Counted from the stretch's first letter, positions 1 through 11,245 are shown. The stretch is DNA of 38,055 bases from Clostridiales bacterium (GCA_012718935.1 JAAYBH010000469.1:1-38055); one strand, 5' to 3'. The notes: generated by a model not told the origin, from the sequence alone. Numbers and translations are program-made.

Positions 1-1652
1 ACGAGCTGGGCCAGATAACCGACGAGAATAAAAAGCGCCTTGCTGTCCCTGAACTTAATAATCTGGTACACCATTGACAGCATTGCCAGAAATCCACCCC
101 ACCAGACAATGGGATTTCCGAAAGAGGCGAAGGATGACCGCAGCCCGCCCAATGACTCCAGGTAGTACAAGATCGGACGCCCGTCTGTAATCCACTGCCA
201 CCAGGAGGAGGAATAGGAGTGCGTCGCCTCCAGCTTGGCGTGGTAGCCGAACATAAATGTCTGATTGTTCCAGATGAGCTGATAATACCTGGGATCCCAG
301 AGCATACCCTCCGATACCTTCATACCGGCGGCGCACCCGCTTGCGATGTAGCTCAGGCAATAGACGATAGAAGGAATGACGATAAAGAATGTGAAGGTGC
401 AGACGAGGGTTGAGACGAAGAATCCCCCGAAGCCGGATATTTCGTTGTCTTTGTAATACTTGTAACACCAGATCAGGCGGATGATATACAGCGCCAGCAG
501 GCCGGCTCCGGCGTAAATGACGATCCATTTGCTGGCGCAGCCGATTCCGAAAAAGAGTCCGGAAAGGGCCAGGGACGGCAGCGATTTGTTGAACACCTCC
601 CCGGGGTCCCGCGTGATGTACCGGTACATGAAAAAGTAGGAGACGAGAATAAAGAAGACGCCGTAGGTGTCGATTGTGGCGATGCGCGTCTGGACATAGT
701 GCATGAAATCGAAAGCGAACAGGAGTGTCCCGCAGGCCGCAATGACGGTCTTTCCGAACATGTTTTTCAGGAATATATACAGGACCGGGAGCATCAGAAC
801 GCCGAAGAGCGTTCCCATAAAGCGCCAGCCGAAGGGCACCATACCGAAGAGGCTGATACCGATGGAGATGATCAGCTTGCCCAGGGGCGGGTGTGTCGTT
901 TCATAGGGCACGATATTGTTCAGGTGTTCATAAGCCGTCCGGCCGTGGTAGATCTCGTCGAAGTACATGTTGGTCATATAGGTCGGCGTATCGGGTATCT
1001 CGTGCTGTTCGTCGAAAAGCTGGGGTGCGTCTTCGCACGATATTGCCTCGGGAGGTATGAGGGCTCCGCTTTTATCGTAAATTGCCAGCTCTCCGAGTTC
1101 CATCGGTTTCTTTGACGCGGTGATACGGATATACTGTGTCATGGCATTGTCGGTATTGATGCTTGCATAGAGCCACTTAAACAAATCGGAATGAGGCTGG
1201 TTCATGGACTGCTCCTTGCCCTCTGCTGGGAACTGCTCCTGCCAGTTCACGCCGTCGCCGGAAAATTCCAGCGTATAATAGCCGACCCACAAGCCTGAAT
1301 AATACATGATTTTACCGATATCGGCCGGCTCCGCGAGCGTTACAACAACGGAGCTTTTTTCGTCTGTAAACCGGAAGAAGCTTTGGGGCGCCGTCATATT
1401 GCCGAGCTTGAAGAAGGCGACGGCGGCGTAAAGGAGCGTAATAATGATGACCGGCAGAATATCGCGGCGCTCCATGGGGTGCCTGCGGTGCAGGAGGGTA
1501 AATTTCGGCTTGCTGACGATCCGTGAGATCCATTCGGTTGTTCCGGCCAGAGGCTGCGTCACCTTCAGGTAATACCTGAAAAAAAGAAAAAGACATACGA
1601 GCGTCACAGCCGGAAAAACAAGCGTCAGATATTGTACTATCGTCTTAAACAA
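1..1652 (-). CDS. Dolichyl-phosphate-mannose-protein mannosyltransferase (PMT/GT39-like) membrane glycosyltransferase, C-terminus cut by window edge
   Basis: Manual reverse-strand translation is open across the region (not in ORF track because it runs off the window): FKTIVQYLTLVFPAVTLVCLFLFF..., TYMTNMYFDEIYHGRTAYEHL, ETTHPPLGKLIISIGISLFG, multiple TM segments. GGAGG precedes a TTG start at 1652. Confidence 0.85.
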   Translation of the reverse strand, partial: MFKTIVQYLTLVFPAVTLVCLFLFFRYYLKVTQPLAGTTEWISRIVSKPKFTLLHRRHPMERRDILPVIIITLLYAAVAFFKLGNMTAPQSFFRFTDEKSSVVVTLAEPADIGKIMYYSGLWVGYYTLEFSGDGVNWQEQFPAEGKEQSMNQPHSDLFKWLYASINTDNAMTQYIRITASKKPMELGELAIYDKSGALIPPEAISCEDAPQLFDEQHEIPDTPTYMTNMYFDEIYHGRTAYEHLNNIVPYETTHPPLGKLIISIGISLFGMVPFGWRFMGTLFGVLMLPVLYIFLKNMFGKTVIAACGTLLFAFDFMHYVQTRIATIDTYGVFFILVSYFFMYRYITRDPGEVFNKSLPSLALSGLFFGIGCASKWIVIYAGAGLLALYIIRLIWCYKYYKDNEISGFGGFFVSTLVCTFTFFIVIPSIVYCLSYIASGCAAGMKVSEGMLWDPRYYQLIWNNQTFMFGYHAKLEATHSYSSSWWQWITDGRPILYYLESLGGLRSSFASFGNPIVWWGGFLAMLSMVYQIIKFRDSKALFILVGYLAQL

Positions 1653-1757
1653 AACAGTTACCTCCGCAGCGTGCCGTTTTATCAGTCTTTTTGAAGATAA
1701 ACGTTACAAATTATGATAACAAGAAAAGCGGAAAAAGTACAGAGAAAAATTAGCAGT

Positions 1758-1779
1758 TCCGTGGTCGCTCCGTGGTCGC
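1758..1779. repeat. Exact tandem 11-bp direct repeat TCCGTGGTCGC x2
   Basis: tccgtggtcgc at 1758-1768 and 1769-1779, followed by an inverted-repeat partner (ggtcgc-ct-gcgacc). Confidence 0.8.
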
Positions 1780-1847
1780 CTGCGACCGCGCACCCGGTGA
1801 ATATTAGGATAGAAAATTGTTGAACTTATGGTATAATAAGGTGAATT

Positions 1848-2420
1848 TTGGCGGATACGGAGGTTTTTATATTGCTTGCTCTGATCATGATGATCGAAAA
1901 CGAAGGCGACAGATGTAAGGCGGCGGAGCTGTACAGGCGCTTCGGCCGGATGATGCTGTCCGTCGCCCGGGCCATCCTTGGAGACGCCGGCCTTTCAGAG
2001 GACGCCGTTTCGGAAGCGTTTATCAGAATAATCGAAAATCTTGATAAAATTGATCTGGACGACTGTTACAAAACACGGGGCTTCGTTGTTGTTATAGTGA
2101 GAAACACGGCGTTCAATATCCTTAAAAAAAAAAGACGGGACAAAACCGTCCCGTTTGAGGATTACATAGACTACTCGGACTGCGCCGAGCCTGTCTTTGA
2201 GGATGTGACCATCCGTGAGGCCTGCGCGAGGATTGCAAAGGCCGTTACGGGACTCCATCAGAATTATGCCGATATTCTATATCTGAAATGCGAACTGGGA
2301 TACTCGAATGAGGAGATATCGAGAATTCTGGGTATCACCCCAGAAAATGCCAGGGTACGCCTTGGCCGGGCGCGGCAGGCGCTGAAAAATCAGCTGGGAA
2401 AGGAGGAGGTTTTGCCGTGA
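1848..2420 (+). CDS. ECF-type RNA polymerase sigma factor
   Basis: Region 2 (AELYRRFGRMMLSVARAILGDAGLSEDAVSEAFIRIIENLDKI) and region 4 HTH (YADILYLKCELGYSNEEISRILGITPENARVRLGRARQALK). TATAAT at 1832-1837 upstream. True start may be the TTG near 1872. Confidence 0.9.
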   Translation: MADTEVFILLALIMMIENEGDRCKAAELYRRFGRMMLSVARAILGDAGLSEDAVSEAFIRIIENLDKIDLDDCYKTRGFVVVIVRNTAFNILKKKRRDKTVPFEDYIDYSDCAEPVFEDVTIREACARIAKAVTGLHQNYADILYLKCELGYSNEEISRILGITPENARVRLGRARQALKNQLGKEEVLP

Positions 2421-3109
2421 CGTCCTGTGAAGGAAGCAATCTGCTGTTTGACGCCTTGCTGAAGGCCGCCATCCGCGAGGTGTATGAAAGAGAAACCGAC
2501 GCGCTGGCGGATGAAGAGACCCTGCGCGGCTGCACCCCTTCCCCGGCCCTTGACAGGCGGATCGATGGCATAATTAAAGGGTACAATCGAAAGAAAAGAG
2601 CCAGGCGCCTGGCTAAAGGCCTCGGTAAGGCCGCCGCCTGCCTCTGCCTGCTGCTGGCTGTCTCCTCTATTATATTATTGAGCGTCGAGGCCACAAGGAT
2701 CGCCATTTTCAACGCCGTGCTGACCTGGCGTGAGCAATACACGGAAATCTGGTATGAAACGCCGTCTGATACCAGCGGGCATACCTATCGGCCGGCTTAT
2801 CTGCCCGAGGGGTATACCGAGAAAGAGTTCAGGCCCGGCGGGAGCATCACAATGATCATCTACGAAAATGAAGCGGGAGACCAAATCATTTTTGTGCAGG
2901 AACCGGCTGGTAACGGAACAACCGCAGTGGATAACGAGCACACGGATTATTCCCGGGTGAAGGTGTCCGGCAGCGAGGGCCACTTGTTTGAGGCTCAGGA
3001 CAAAGATAACGCCAGCATGCTCATCTGGGAGAAGCATGGCATTGTCTTTAATCTGATCGCCGTTCTGGAGGGCAAGGAACTCATACGCATCGGGGAGAGC
3101 GTCGAATAG
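2417..3109 (+). CDS. DUF4367-type single-pass membrane protein, putative anti-sigma partner
   Basis: GTGA overlap with the sigma gene; cytoplasmic N-terminus, one TM (AAACLCLLLAVSSIILLSV), then a YLPEGYTEKEF...IIYENEAGDQIIFVQEP domain. Confidence 0.75.
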   Translation: MTSCEGSNLLFDALLKAAIREVYERETDALADEETLRGCTPSPALDRRIDGIIKGYNRKKRARRLAKGLGKAAACLCLLLAVSSIILLSVEATRIAIFNAVLTWREQYTEIWYETPSDTSGHTYRPAYLPEGYTEKEFRPGGSITMIIYENEAGDQIIFVQEPAGNGTTAVDNEHTDYSRVKVSGSEGHLFEAQDKDNASMLIWEKHGIVFNLIAVLEGKELIRIGESVE

Positions 3110-3132
3110 CGTGAATTAAGCGGAAAGAAGCG

Positions 3133-3156
3133 CCGCGCCTGTTGCTTTAGGCGCGG
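3133..3156. terminator. Rho-independent terminator between convergent genes
   Basis: ccgcgcct-gttgcttt-aggcgcgg followed by tgtttctt; lies between the + DUF4367 gene and the - dnaJ. Confidence 0.7.
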
Positions 3157-3162
3157 TGTTTC

Positions 3163-4287
3163 TTATAATAATTTCTTTTTTTTCTTGACCCCGGCGGTGC
3201 CGCCGGTTATCGTCTCGCCGAATTTGCGGAGGAGGTCTTTCTGCTCGTTATTAAGGCCGGTTGGGATTTCGACCTTGACGGTGACAAACTGGTCGCCGCG
3301 GCCGCCGCCGCGGAGGTTCGTGATGCCTTTGCCCCGCAGTCGGAAGACGGCGCCGGTCTGGGTGCCTTCGGGGATGTTGTACTTGACCTTGCCGTCCAGC
3401 GTGGGTACCTCTACCTCGGCGCCAAGAGCAGCCTGGACGATAGAGATCGGCATGTCATATAAGACGGCGTTGCCCTCCCGTGTGAAAAGGGGATGGCGGG
3501 AGACATTGACGGTGATATACAGATCGCCCGGTTCGCCGCCGTTGAGTCCGGCGCTGCCCTGCCCGCGCAGGGAAATGGTCTGTCCGTCGTCGATGCCGGC
3601 CGGCACGGAGACCTTTATGTTCTTTGTACGGCGGACAAGTCCTGCGCCGCGGCATTTCTGACAGGGCTGATGTATGATTTTGCCTTTGCCCTCGCACTTG
3701 GGGCATTCAGATGTGCTCTGCATAACGCCGAAGGGTGTCCTGTTCTGGGTCGTTACGTTACCTGTCCCGTGGCAGTTTGCGCAGCGCTCCGCCGTTGTGC
3801 CTTCCTTGCAGCCGCTGCCGGCGCAGGTGTCGCAAGTTTCGATGCGGGAGACGGAGACCTCCTTGTCAACGCCGAAAGCGGCTTCCTCAAATGCTACCCC
3901 AACCTCAACATGGATCCGCTCGCCCTTGCGCGGCGAATTCCGGCTGCGCGCGCTCGTGGAGCCGCCGCCGAAGATCGAGCCGAAGATGTCACCCAGGTCG
4001 AAATCAATACCGCCGAAGCCGCCGAACCCGCCGAAGCCAGAGCCTGCGCCGAAGTTTGGATCGACACCGGCATGGCCGAACTGATCGTATTTTGCCCTTT
4101 TATCGGCGTCGGACAGGACCTCGTATGCCTCGTTGACTTCCTTGAAACGCGCCTCGGCGCTTTTGTCACCCGGATTCAGGTCAGGGTGGTATTTTTTCGC
4201 CAGCTGCCGGAACGCTTTTTTGATCTCATCGTCAGACGAGCCCTTATTCAGCCCCAGAATCTCGTAGTAATCACGTTTGTCCGCCAT
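3163..4287 (-). CDS. dnaJ: Chaperone protein DnaJ
   Basis: J-domain with HPD ([11 protein letters not shown]), G/F-rich region, four CxxCxGxG zinc motifs. Confidence 0.98.
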   Translation of the reverse strand: MADKRDYYEILGLNKGSSDDEIKKAFRQLAKKYHPDLNPGDKSAEARFKEVNEAYEVLSDADKRAKYDQFGHAGVDPNFGAGSGFGGFGGFGGIDFDLGDIFGSIFGGGSTSARSRNSPRKGERIHVEVGVAFEEAAFGVDKEVSVSRIETCDTCAGSGCKEGTTAERCANCHGTGNVTTQNRTPFGVMQSTSECPKCEGKGKIIHQPCQKCRGAGLVRRTKNIKVSVPAGIDDGQTISLRGQGSAGLNGGEPGDLYITVNVSRHPLFTREGNAVLYDMPISIVQAALGAEVEVPTLDGKVKYNIPEGTQTGAVFRLRGKGITNLRGGGRGDQFVTVKVEIPTGLNNEQKDLLRKFGETITGGTAGVKKKKKLL

Positions 4288-4365
4288 ATAGTCGCCTCTC
4301 TTATCCTCGGGGTGTATCCGCTGGGGCAGAATATGTGCCCGCCCTCCCGGAATTTCGCATAAACA

Positions 4366-4386
4366 GGGCGAACACGAGGTTCGCCC
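4366..4386. repeat. Intergenic hairpin GGGCGAAC-acgag-GTTCGCCC between dnaK and dnaJ
   Basis: Perfect 8-bp stem, 5-nt loop; no T-tract, so more like a REP/mRNA-processing hairpin than a terminator. Confidence 0.6.
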
Positions 4387-4426
4387 CTAATGCGCTTAAA
4401 CTAAATCTATGCTTTTATCGCGTTTT

Positions 4427-6286
<1,860 letters not shown>

Positions 6287-6336
6287 TGTTATTTTCCTCC
6301 TGATATATATAAATGTAGTTTTTATGTTAATACGGT

Positions 6337-6858
6337 TTAATTTGCAACCTTCACCAGAGCATGTCGGATGACGCGATCACCGAGCATGAAACCTTTTTCG
6401 AATTCCTCAGCAACTATTGAAGCGCCGTAAGCGGGATCCTCCATATGCATAATCGCGTTGTGCACTTCGGGATTAAACGGCTCGCCGACGGCCGGTATTT
6501 CATTGACGCCGCATTTCTGAAGGATATCCCTCAGCTGCGTCATTGTCATCTCAATGCCCTTGTAGAAAGCTTCGTCCGAACACTCCTGGCTGAGCGCCCG
6601 CGCCAGATTGTCATAGACCGGCAGAAGCTGAGCGATCGTGTCGCAGCGGACATCTGTGAACAGTGCTTCTCGCTCCTTGCTGCTGCGTTTCCTGTAATTA
6701 TCGTACTCGGCGGCCAGCCTGAGGTATTTTTCCTTTTCGGTCTGCAGCGCCGCTTCCAGCTCCGGGAGCAGTGAAGCCTCGCACACCTCGTCAACAACTT
6801 CGGCCGTCAGGGGTTTCTCAATCTCGGATATCTCGTCTTTTTTTGTCTTTCCCATCAT
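6337..6858 (-). CDS. grpE: Nucleotide exchange factor GrpE
   Basis: [33 protein letters not shown]; position in hrcA-grpE-dnaK-dnaJ operon. Confidence 0.97.
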   Translation of the reverse strand: MMGKTKKDEISEIEKPLTAEVVDEVCEASLLPELEAALQTEKEKYLRLAAEYDNYRKRSSKEREALFTDVRCDTIAQLLPVYDNLARALSQECSDEAFYKGIEMTMTQLRDILQKCGVNEIPAVGEPFNPEVHNAIMHMEDPAYGASIVAEEFEKGFMLGDRVIRHALVKVAN

Positions 6859-6884
6859 CTCAACTCCTTAACTCATGTGTCTAC

Positions 6885-7958
6885 CTATGGGGTATTGTTG
6901 TGGGTTCCATCACTTAGTATACCCGGCGTCTTGTCGCTGCCGGATAAGAGCGCGCTCAATCCCCTGGCAATATATGAAAGCCGAGCCGCGACTTTTGAGT
7001 AGTCCATGCGCGTCGGCCCTACCACGCCGATGAGCCCCTGCATATCGTCACCCGCGTCATAACGAGCCACGATCACGCTTGAGTCCCGCAGCTCCTCGGC
7101 CAGATTTTCAGAGCCGATTGTGATCTTCATTCCTCCGCTGTCCTCGGGAACGGGGAGCTTTGCGATTTCACCCTCGCTGGAAAGATACCGGAGCAGCCGC
7201 TGCGCCTTGTCCACATCCCTGTATTCGGGATATTCCAGCAGGTTTGACGCACCCGTTATGTGTGTTTCCCTTGCTTTTGTCTCGGATAAAAGCTCTAATG
7301 CAAATCCTGCGATAACAGCCACGACGCCATTTGAGTCATTCGAGGCTCTTTCGGTGGAAGATATGAGCTGCGGCGTGATCTTTTCTTCCGTGATATTTGT
7401 GAAGCTGGCATTAAACAGGGTCGAGAGCTTTGTCAGCTGCGTCTGTTCTACTGTAAACGGAAGATGGACAAGTTTATTCTTCACTGTTTTGTTGCTCATC
7501 ATCACAACGATAATAAACGTGCCGGAATCAACGTAGATTATATCAAAGCGTGATATTGTGATGCTGTTGCTTGCGGCCGCCAAGGCGTACGCCGGATAGC
7601 TCGTCAGCTGCGATGTAATACGCCCCGCATCGGAAATTATCCTGTCAAGCTGTTGAATTCGGCTTTTCAGAGCACGGTTGATCGTCTCTGTTTCCTCCAG
7701 CGAAAGCCTGTACTGCTCCATCAGCTCGTTGACGTAAACACGATAACCCGATGATGTGGGGATCCGGCCGGCGGAGGTATGCGGCTGCTCGAGGAGCCCC
7801 AGCGACTCCAGCTCTGCCATATCATTCCGGATTGTGGCAGGCGAAACAGTCAGGCCGATATCTTTTGCAATCGTCTTCGACCCGACAGGCTCGGCTGTCT
7901 GGACATATTCGTCGATGACAGCGCGCAATATCTTCTTTTTACGCTCTCTGAGGTCCAT
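6885..7958 (-). CDS. hrcA: Heat-inducible transcription repressor HrcA
   Basis: MDLRERKKKILRAVIDEYVQTAEPVGSKTIA...VSPATIRNDMAELESLGLLEQPHTSAGRIPTSSGYRVYV. The ORF-track start at 8030 lies in the CIRCE element; ATG at 7958 with GAAGGGA upstream is the better start. Confidence 0.97.
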   Translation of the reverse strand: MDLRERKKKILRAVIDEYVQTAEPVGSKTIAKDIGLTVSPATIRNDMAELESLGLLEQPHTSAGRIPTSSGYRVYVNELMEQYRLSLEETETINRALKSRIQQLDRIISDAGRITSQLTSYPAYALAAASNSITISRFDIIYVDSGTFIIVVMMSNKTVKNKLVHLPFTVEQTQLTKLSTLFNASFTNITEEKITPQLISSTERASNDSNGVVAVIAGFALELLSETKARETHITGASNLLEYPEYRDVDKAQRLLRYLSSEGEIAKLPVPEDSGGMKITIGSENLAEELRDSSVIVARYDAGDDMQGLIGVVGPTRMDYSKVAARLSYIARGLSALLSGSDKTPGILSDGTHNNTP

Positions 7959-7999
7959 CCCGAGTACGTTCCCTTCGAATGCTATGGTCCTGAGCGCTG

Positions 8000-8026
8000 T
8001 TAGCACTCTCGACGCTTGAGTGCTAA
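8000..8026 (-). promoter_or_regulatory. CIRCE operator (HrcA binding site)
   Basis: TTAGCACTC-tcgacgctt-GAGTGCTAA, perfect match to the CIRCE consensus (9-bp arms, 9-nt spacer), just upstream of hrcA. Confidence 0.98.
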
Positions 8027-8030
8027 CCAT

Positions 8031-8059
8031 AATTTAGCACTATGCTGCCATGATGTCAA
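8031..8059 (-). promoter_or_regulatory. Sigma-A promoter of the hrcA operon
   Basis: Reverse strand TTGACA (8054-8059) - 17 nt - TAAATT (8031-8036), immediately upstream of CIRCE. Confidence 0.85.
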
Positions 8060-8237
8060 GTACCTGGTGTTAATGTTTTTATTTTGTTAATATTCTGAAC
8101 GTTTATTTTGAAATTGACGGTATTTTTACGTTGTTACTTTTGTAAACTATTGTTGTTGCAATTGTATCCATATTAAAGTATCCTTGATGCACGATACAGA
8201 AACTCCCACTTTCGTTTCAGTATTATAAGGAAAGCAG

Positions 8238-8909
8238 GTGAATTTATTGAGAAAATTCTTTACATATATGCTGTTTATTGTAATTGGTATTGCCGTGGGT
8301 CTGGCGGCGTCATTGGCGGTGTATTATGTATCGGGTCATATGATATTTGACAGTATTCTGGGCATCGGCTCGAAGCCCGAAACAGTTTTAATTGATACCG
8401 GTGTCGAAAACGCCGAACTCACAGAGTTTGCCTTTGAAATACTCGGATATATTAAAGCGGATGATTACGATGCGCTTTCTCAGGTCGTCCACCCTGAGTA
8501 CGGCGTTGTTTTCTCGCCTTATGCGACGATTAATCTCGCGTCAAATAAGCGCTTTACAGCATCGCAGGTCGGAGATTTTTTTGAGGACAAAAACAAATAT
8601 GTCTGGGGAAAATACGACGGGAACGGCGAGCCGATCGAATTAACGCCGCCGGAATATTTTGATACTTTCGTATTTGACAAGGATTTTACACAGGCGTCCG
8701 AAATCGGCGTGGATAAGGTTATCCGATCCGGCAACTCTCTGGAAAACATCAAGGAGGTATTCCCGAACGTCAGATTTGTCGATTTTCATATAGCCGGAAC
8801 GGATCAGGCATCCGGCGGGCTCGATTGGAGCAGTCTGAGGCTCGGGTTTGAGGAATTTAAGGGAGAGCTCAAACTGACTGTTATTCTCCACAGCGAGTGG
8901 ACTGTTTAA
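8238..8909 (+). CDS. Conserved hypothetical secreted/membrane-anchored protein
   Basis: N-terminal TM (FFTYMLFIVIGIAVGLAASLAVYYV); GTG start with upstream GGAAAGCAGG; no recognised enzymatic motif. Confidence 0.7.
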   Translation: MNLLRKFFTYMLFIVIGIAVGLAASLAVYYVSGHMIFDSILGIGSKPETVLIDTGVENAELTEFAFEILGYIKADDYDALSQVVHPEYGVVFSPYATINLASNKRFTASQVGDFFEDKNKYVWGKYDGNGEPIELTPPEYFDTFVFDKDFTQASEIGVDKVIRSGNSLENIKEVFPNVRFVDFHIAGTDQASGGLDWSSLRLGFEEFKGELKLTVILHSEWTV

Positions 8910-8927
8910 GAGATTGAAGCAGCTTTG

Positions 8928-8957
8928 AAGAACCGGTTTGTGACAGCCGGTTCTTTG
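8928..8957 (+). terminator. Putative Rho-independent terminator
   Basis: AAGAACCGG-tttgtgacag-CCGGTTCTT followed by a short T stretch. Confidence 0.6.
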
Positions 8958-9057
8958 GCATTATTTTGCACATTATTATTTTTCTTTCTGATAATAATAA
9001 GGTTGTTATTTCAAATGAGTCGGGTCCGTGGGGCGGGCCTTAATATCAGGAGGAAAA

Positions 9058-9258
9058 ATGAAAAGGTTTTTAGCTCTTCTTATCGCTTTCTTAATCGTTT
9101 TCGCACTTGTCGGCTGCAATGTGGCGCCGAATGTACCGAGAGTGACGCCCTATTCCACATACGGCGGCAACTATTATAACAATATCCAGGGCGGCGCATA
9201 CGGTCCTCCCGCCGGGACCAACGGTAACAGGACGTACGGCAACAGAGCAGGGACCTGA
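9058..9258 (+). CDS. Small putative lipoprotein, Gly/Asn/Tyr-rich
   Basis: AGGAGG SD then ATG; MKRFLALLIAFLIVFALVGCN lipobox; short tail YSTYGGNYYNNIQGGAYGPPAGTNGNRTYGNRAGT. Confidence 0.65.
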   Translation: MKRFLALLIAFLIVFALVGCNVAPNVPRVTPYSTYGGNYYNNIQGGAYGPPAGTNGNRTYGNRAGT

Positions 9259-9279
9259 GCCGTCTGCGGCTGTAAAATT

Positions 9280-9318
9280 AAGCGGCTGTGTCTGAATAAT
9301 CTTTTGACACAGCCGCTT
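9280..9318. terminator. Bidirectional terminator between convergent genes
   Basis: AAGCGGCTGTGTC-tgaataatctttt-GACACAGCCGCTT, 13-bp perfect stem. Confidence 0.75.
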
Positions 9319-9338
9319 ATATTATTGCAGGTATCCTA

Positions 9339-9917
9339 TCAGGCTTTGCTGGTCGAGCTTTTTCCTCTGCCGAGCCTTTCGCCATGGACGATGTACTTGG
9401 AAACGGCCTTGTATACAAAAAACGTTATAAGCGAATTGCCGCCTGCCTTAATCAAATTAAACGGCAGTATGACAGGAAGCAGCATGGCGTCAACAACGTC
9501 GGCCGAAACGCCCATAAAGAGCGGTGTAATAAAATGATTGGCAAGCATCATCACTAGACCCATGGCAATCGTGCCGCTGACGAGGCCGATAACGGCGCCC
9601 ACGCGCGTATGCTTGATACGATAAATGACGCTGGCGACAACAACAAGCGTAGAGGTTGCGATTACATGCATGATAAACCCGTAGACGCCGCTGTGGGCGC
9701 TGACTGTCAGCGCCTGGATACCGCTGGCAACCACCGTCAAAATGATACCGACAACAGGGCCGAACGCAAAGCCTCCAATGAGAATCGGGATGTCGGCAGG
9801 ATCATATTCAAGAAAAGGAGCCGCCGGGAAAATCGGGAAGTGGATAATGTAAAGCAGGGCAACGGAGAGCGCGACGAAGAAAGCCATGATCACGAGATTC
9901 TTTGTGGTAAACTTCAT
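9339..9917 (-). CDS. ribU: Riboflavin ECF transporter substrate-binding (S) component
   Basis: Multi-TM protein with FLEYDPADIPILIGGFAFGPVVG; directly downstream of an FMN riboswitch; SD GGAGG before ATG at 9917. Confidence 0.88.
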   Translation of the reverse strand: MKFTTKNLVIMAFFVALSVALLYIIHFPIFPAAPFLEYDPADIPILIGGFAFGPVVGIILTVVASGIQALTVSAHSGVYGFIMHVIATSTLVVVASVIYRIKHTRVGAVIGLVSGTIAMGLVMMLANHFITPLFMGVSADVVDAMLLPVILPFNLIKAGGNSLITFFVYKAVSKYIVHGERLGRGKSSTSKA

Positions 9918-9942
9918 TGGAAAGACCTCCATAAAAGATTAA

Positions 9943-9968
9943 CACCTGAAAGACATGCCTTCCAGGTG
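9943..9968 (-). terminator. Probable expression-platform hairpin of the FMN riboswitch
   Basis: Reverse strand CACCTGGAA...TTTCAGGTG followed by TTAATCTTTTA, between aptamer and ribU SD. Confidence 0.5.
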
Positions 9969-10004
9969 ACCACAAAGCTAACAAACGCATTGACGTTCGG
10001 CTTC

Positions 10005-10128
10005 GTCTTCTTCCATCCAGACTTTAACTGTCGGTATTGGAGTTACACCAATTCTGATGACAATTGTTTAGAATTATCATCTCGCGGACTTTACCGCCGA
10101 TCGGGAATTTCACCCTGCCCTGAAGACA
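10005..10128 (-). promoter_or_regulatory. FMN riboswitch (RFN element)
   Basis: Reverse strand GTCTTCAGGGCAGGGTGAAATTCCCGATCGGCGGTAAAGTCCGCGA...GGTGTAACTCCAATACCGACAGTTAAAGTCTGGATGGAAGAAGAC matches the RFN consensus. Confidence 0.95.
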
Positions 10129-10150
10129 TCATATTCAAATGTCATTTATT

Positions 10151-10178
10151 ATTATAGCATGGTCTGCGCGCATTTCAA
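10151..10178 (-). promoter_or_regulatory. Promoter of FMN riboswitch-ribU
   Basis: Reverse strand TTGAAA - 16 nt - (TGC)TATAAT. Confidence 0.65.
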
Positions 10179-10251
10179 TATTAAATTTTGACAAACGATC
10201 GGAAAGATAATAAAATAAGAATGGTAAAAATTATGAAATAACTGATAAGGC

Positions 10252-10773
10252 ATGGTCTTGCTTATGAAGCTCTCATCCAGCCGCGGAACGTCATGCTGCT
10301 TTTCCGGTTACCGGCCTGAAAAGCTCCCCTGGGGTCAGAATGAAAATGATGAACGCTGCCTTCGGCTTAAGGAAAAGCTCGACGATGTCATTTCCGCGGT
10401 ATATATATCGGGAATCCGGCATTTTATCTGTGGCATGGCCCTCGGCAGCGATATGTATTTCTGTGAAGCCGTTGCGCTCTTCAAGGAGGACCATGACGAT
10501 ATCACGCTGGAGGCGGCGCTGCCCTGCGAGGACCAGGCGGCAAAATGGAGCGAGAGACAGCGGAACAGGTATTTCAGGCTGATCCAGCTATGCGACACCG
10601 AGACGTACGTCAGCAGAAAGTATACACCTGACTGCATGATGCGCCGGAACATGTATATGGTCGATCATTCCTCGATTCTCATTGCAGTGTATGACGGCCG
10701 CTTCGGCGGGACGATGCATACGGTAGGCTACGCCGAGGCGAGCGGATTGGAAATCATACAGATAAAGCCGTAA
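10252..10773 (+). CDS. SLOG-family protein (DUF1273/YpsA-like)
   Basis: [14 protein letters not shown]...[23 protein letters not shown]...[30 protein letters not shown], typical of DUF1273. Confidence 0.85.
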   Translation: MVLLMKLSSSRGTSCCFSGYRPEKLPWGQNENDERCLRLKEKLDDVISAVYISGIRHFICGMALGSDMYFCEAVALFKEDHDDITLEAALPCEDQAAKWSERQRNRYFRLIQLCDTETYVSRKYTPDCMMRRNMYMVDHSSILIAVYDGRFGGTMHTVGYAEASGLEIIQIKP

Positions 10774-10849
10774 GCTCAGAATTTTCGGGCGAATAAGGAC
10801 AAATAGAGGCAGAATACACTATACAAAACTCGTTTTTGGTGGTGCCGAT

Positions 10850-11245
10850 ATGCTTTCTGCCACATTTGCCATCTTATTAATGAGCCCGTTTCTCATGCTG
10901 CGGATGTCCGAAGGCGCAGGGTCTTTCCCGAAACCGCTTTCGGCGGCCGACGAGCAGAAGTACATAGAGCTATTCATACAGGGTGATATGGAAGCAAGAA
11001 ATATTCTGATCGAACGCAATCTGCGGCTTGTCGCGCATATCATTAAAAAATATTACACCCAAACCAGCGAGCAGGATGACCTGATTTCCATCGGGACGAT
11101 CGGGCTGATCAAGGGTATTTCAACATATAAGCCGGACAGACGCGTGCGCCTGGCGACATATGCAAGCCGCTGCATAGAAAATGCTATATTAACGCAACGG
11201 CTCATATGGGCTTTCGGGATGGGAAACGCACTTCTTTTCGTGTAA
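10850..11245 (+). pseudogene. sigK: N-terminal part of sporulation sigma factor SigK (spoIVCB-like), interrupted after codon ~111
   Basis: [87 protein letters not shown] is SigK-like, then unrelated [20 protein letters not shown]-stop; regions 3-4 absent from the window. Confidence 0.85.

Noticed and set aside
55-742. Minus-strand ORFs 55-528 and 473-742
   Set aside because: Off-frame readings of the partial PMT-family mannosyltransferase that covers 1-1652.
3493-4362. 289-aa plus-strand ORF opposite dnaJ
   Set aside because: Antisense shadow of dnaJ.
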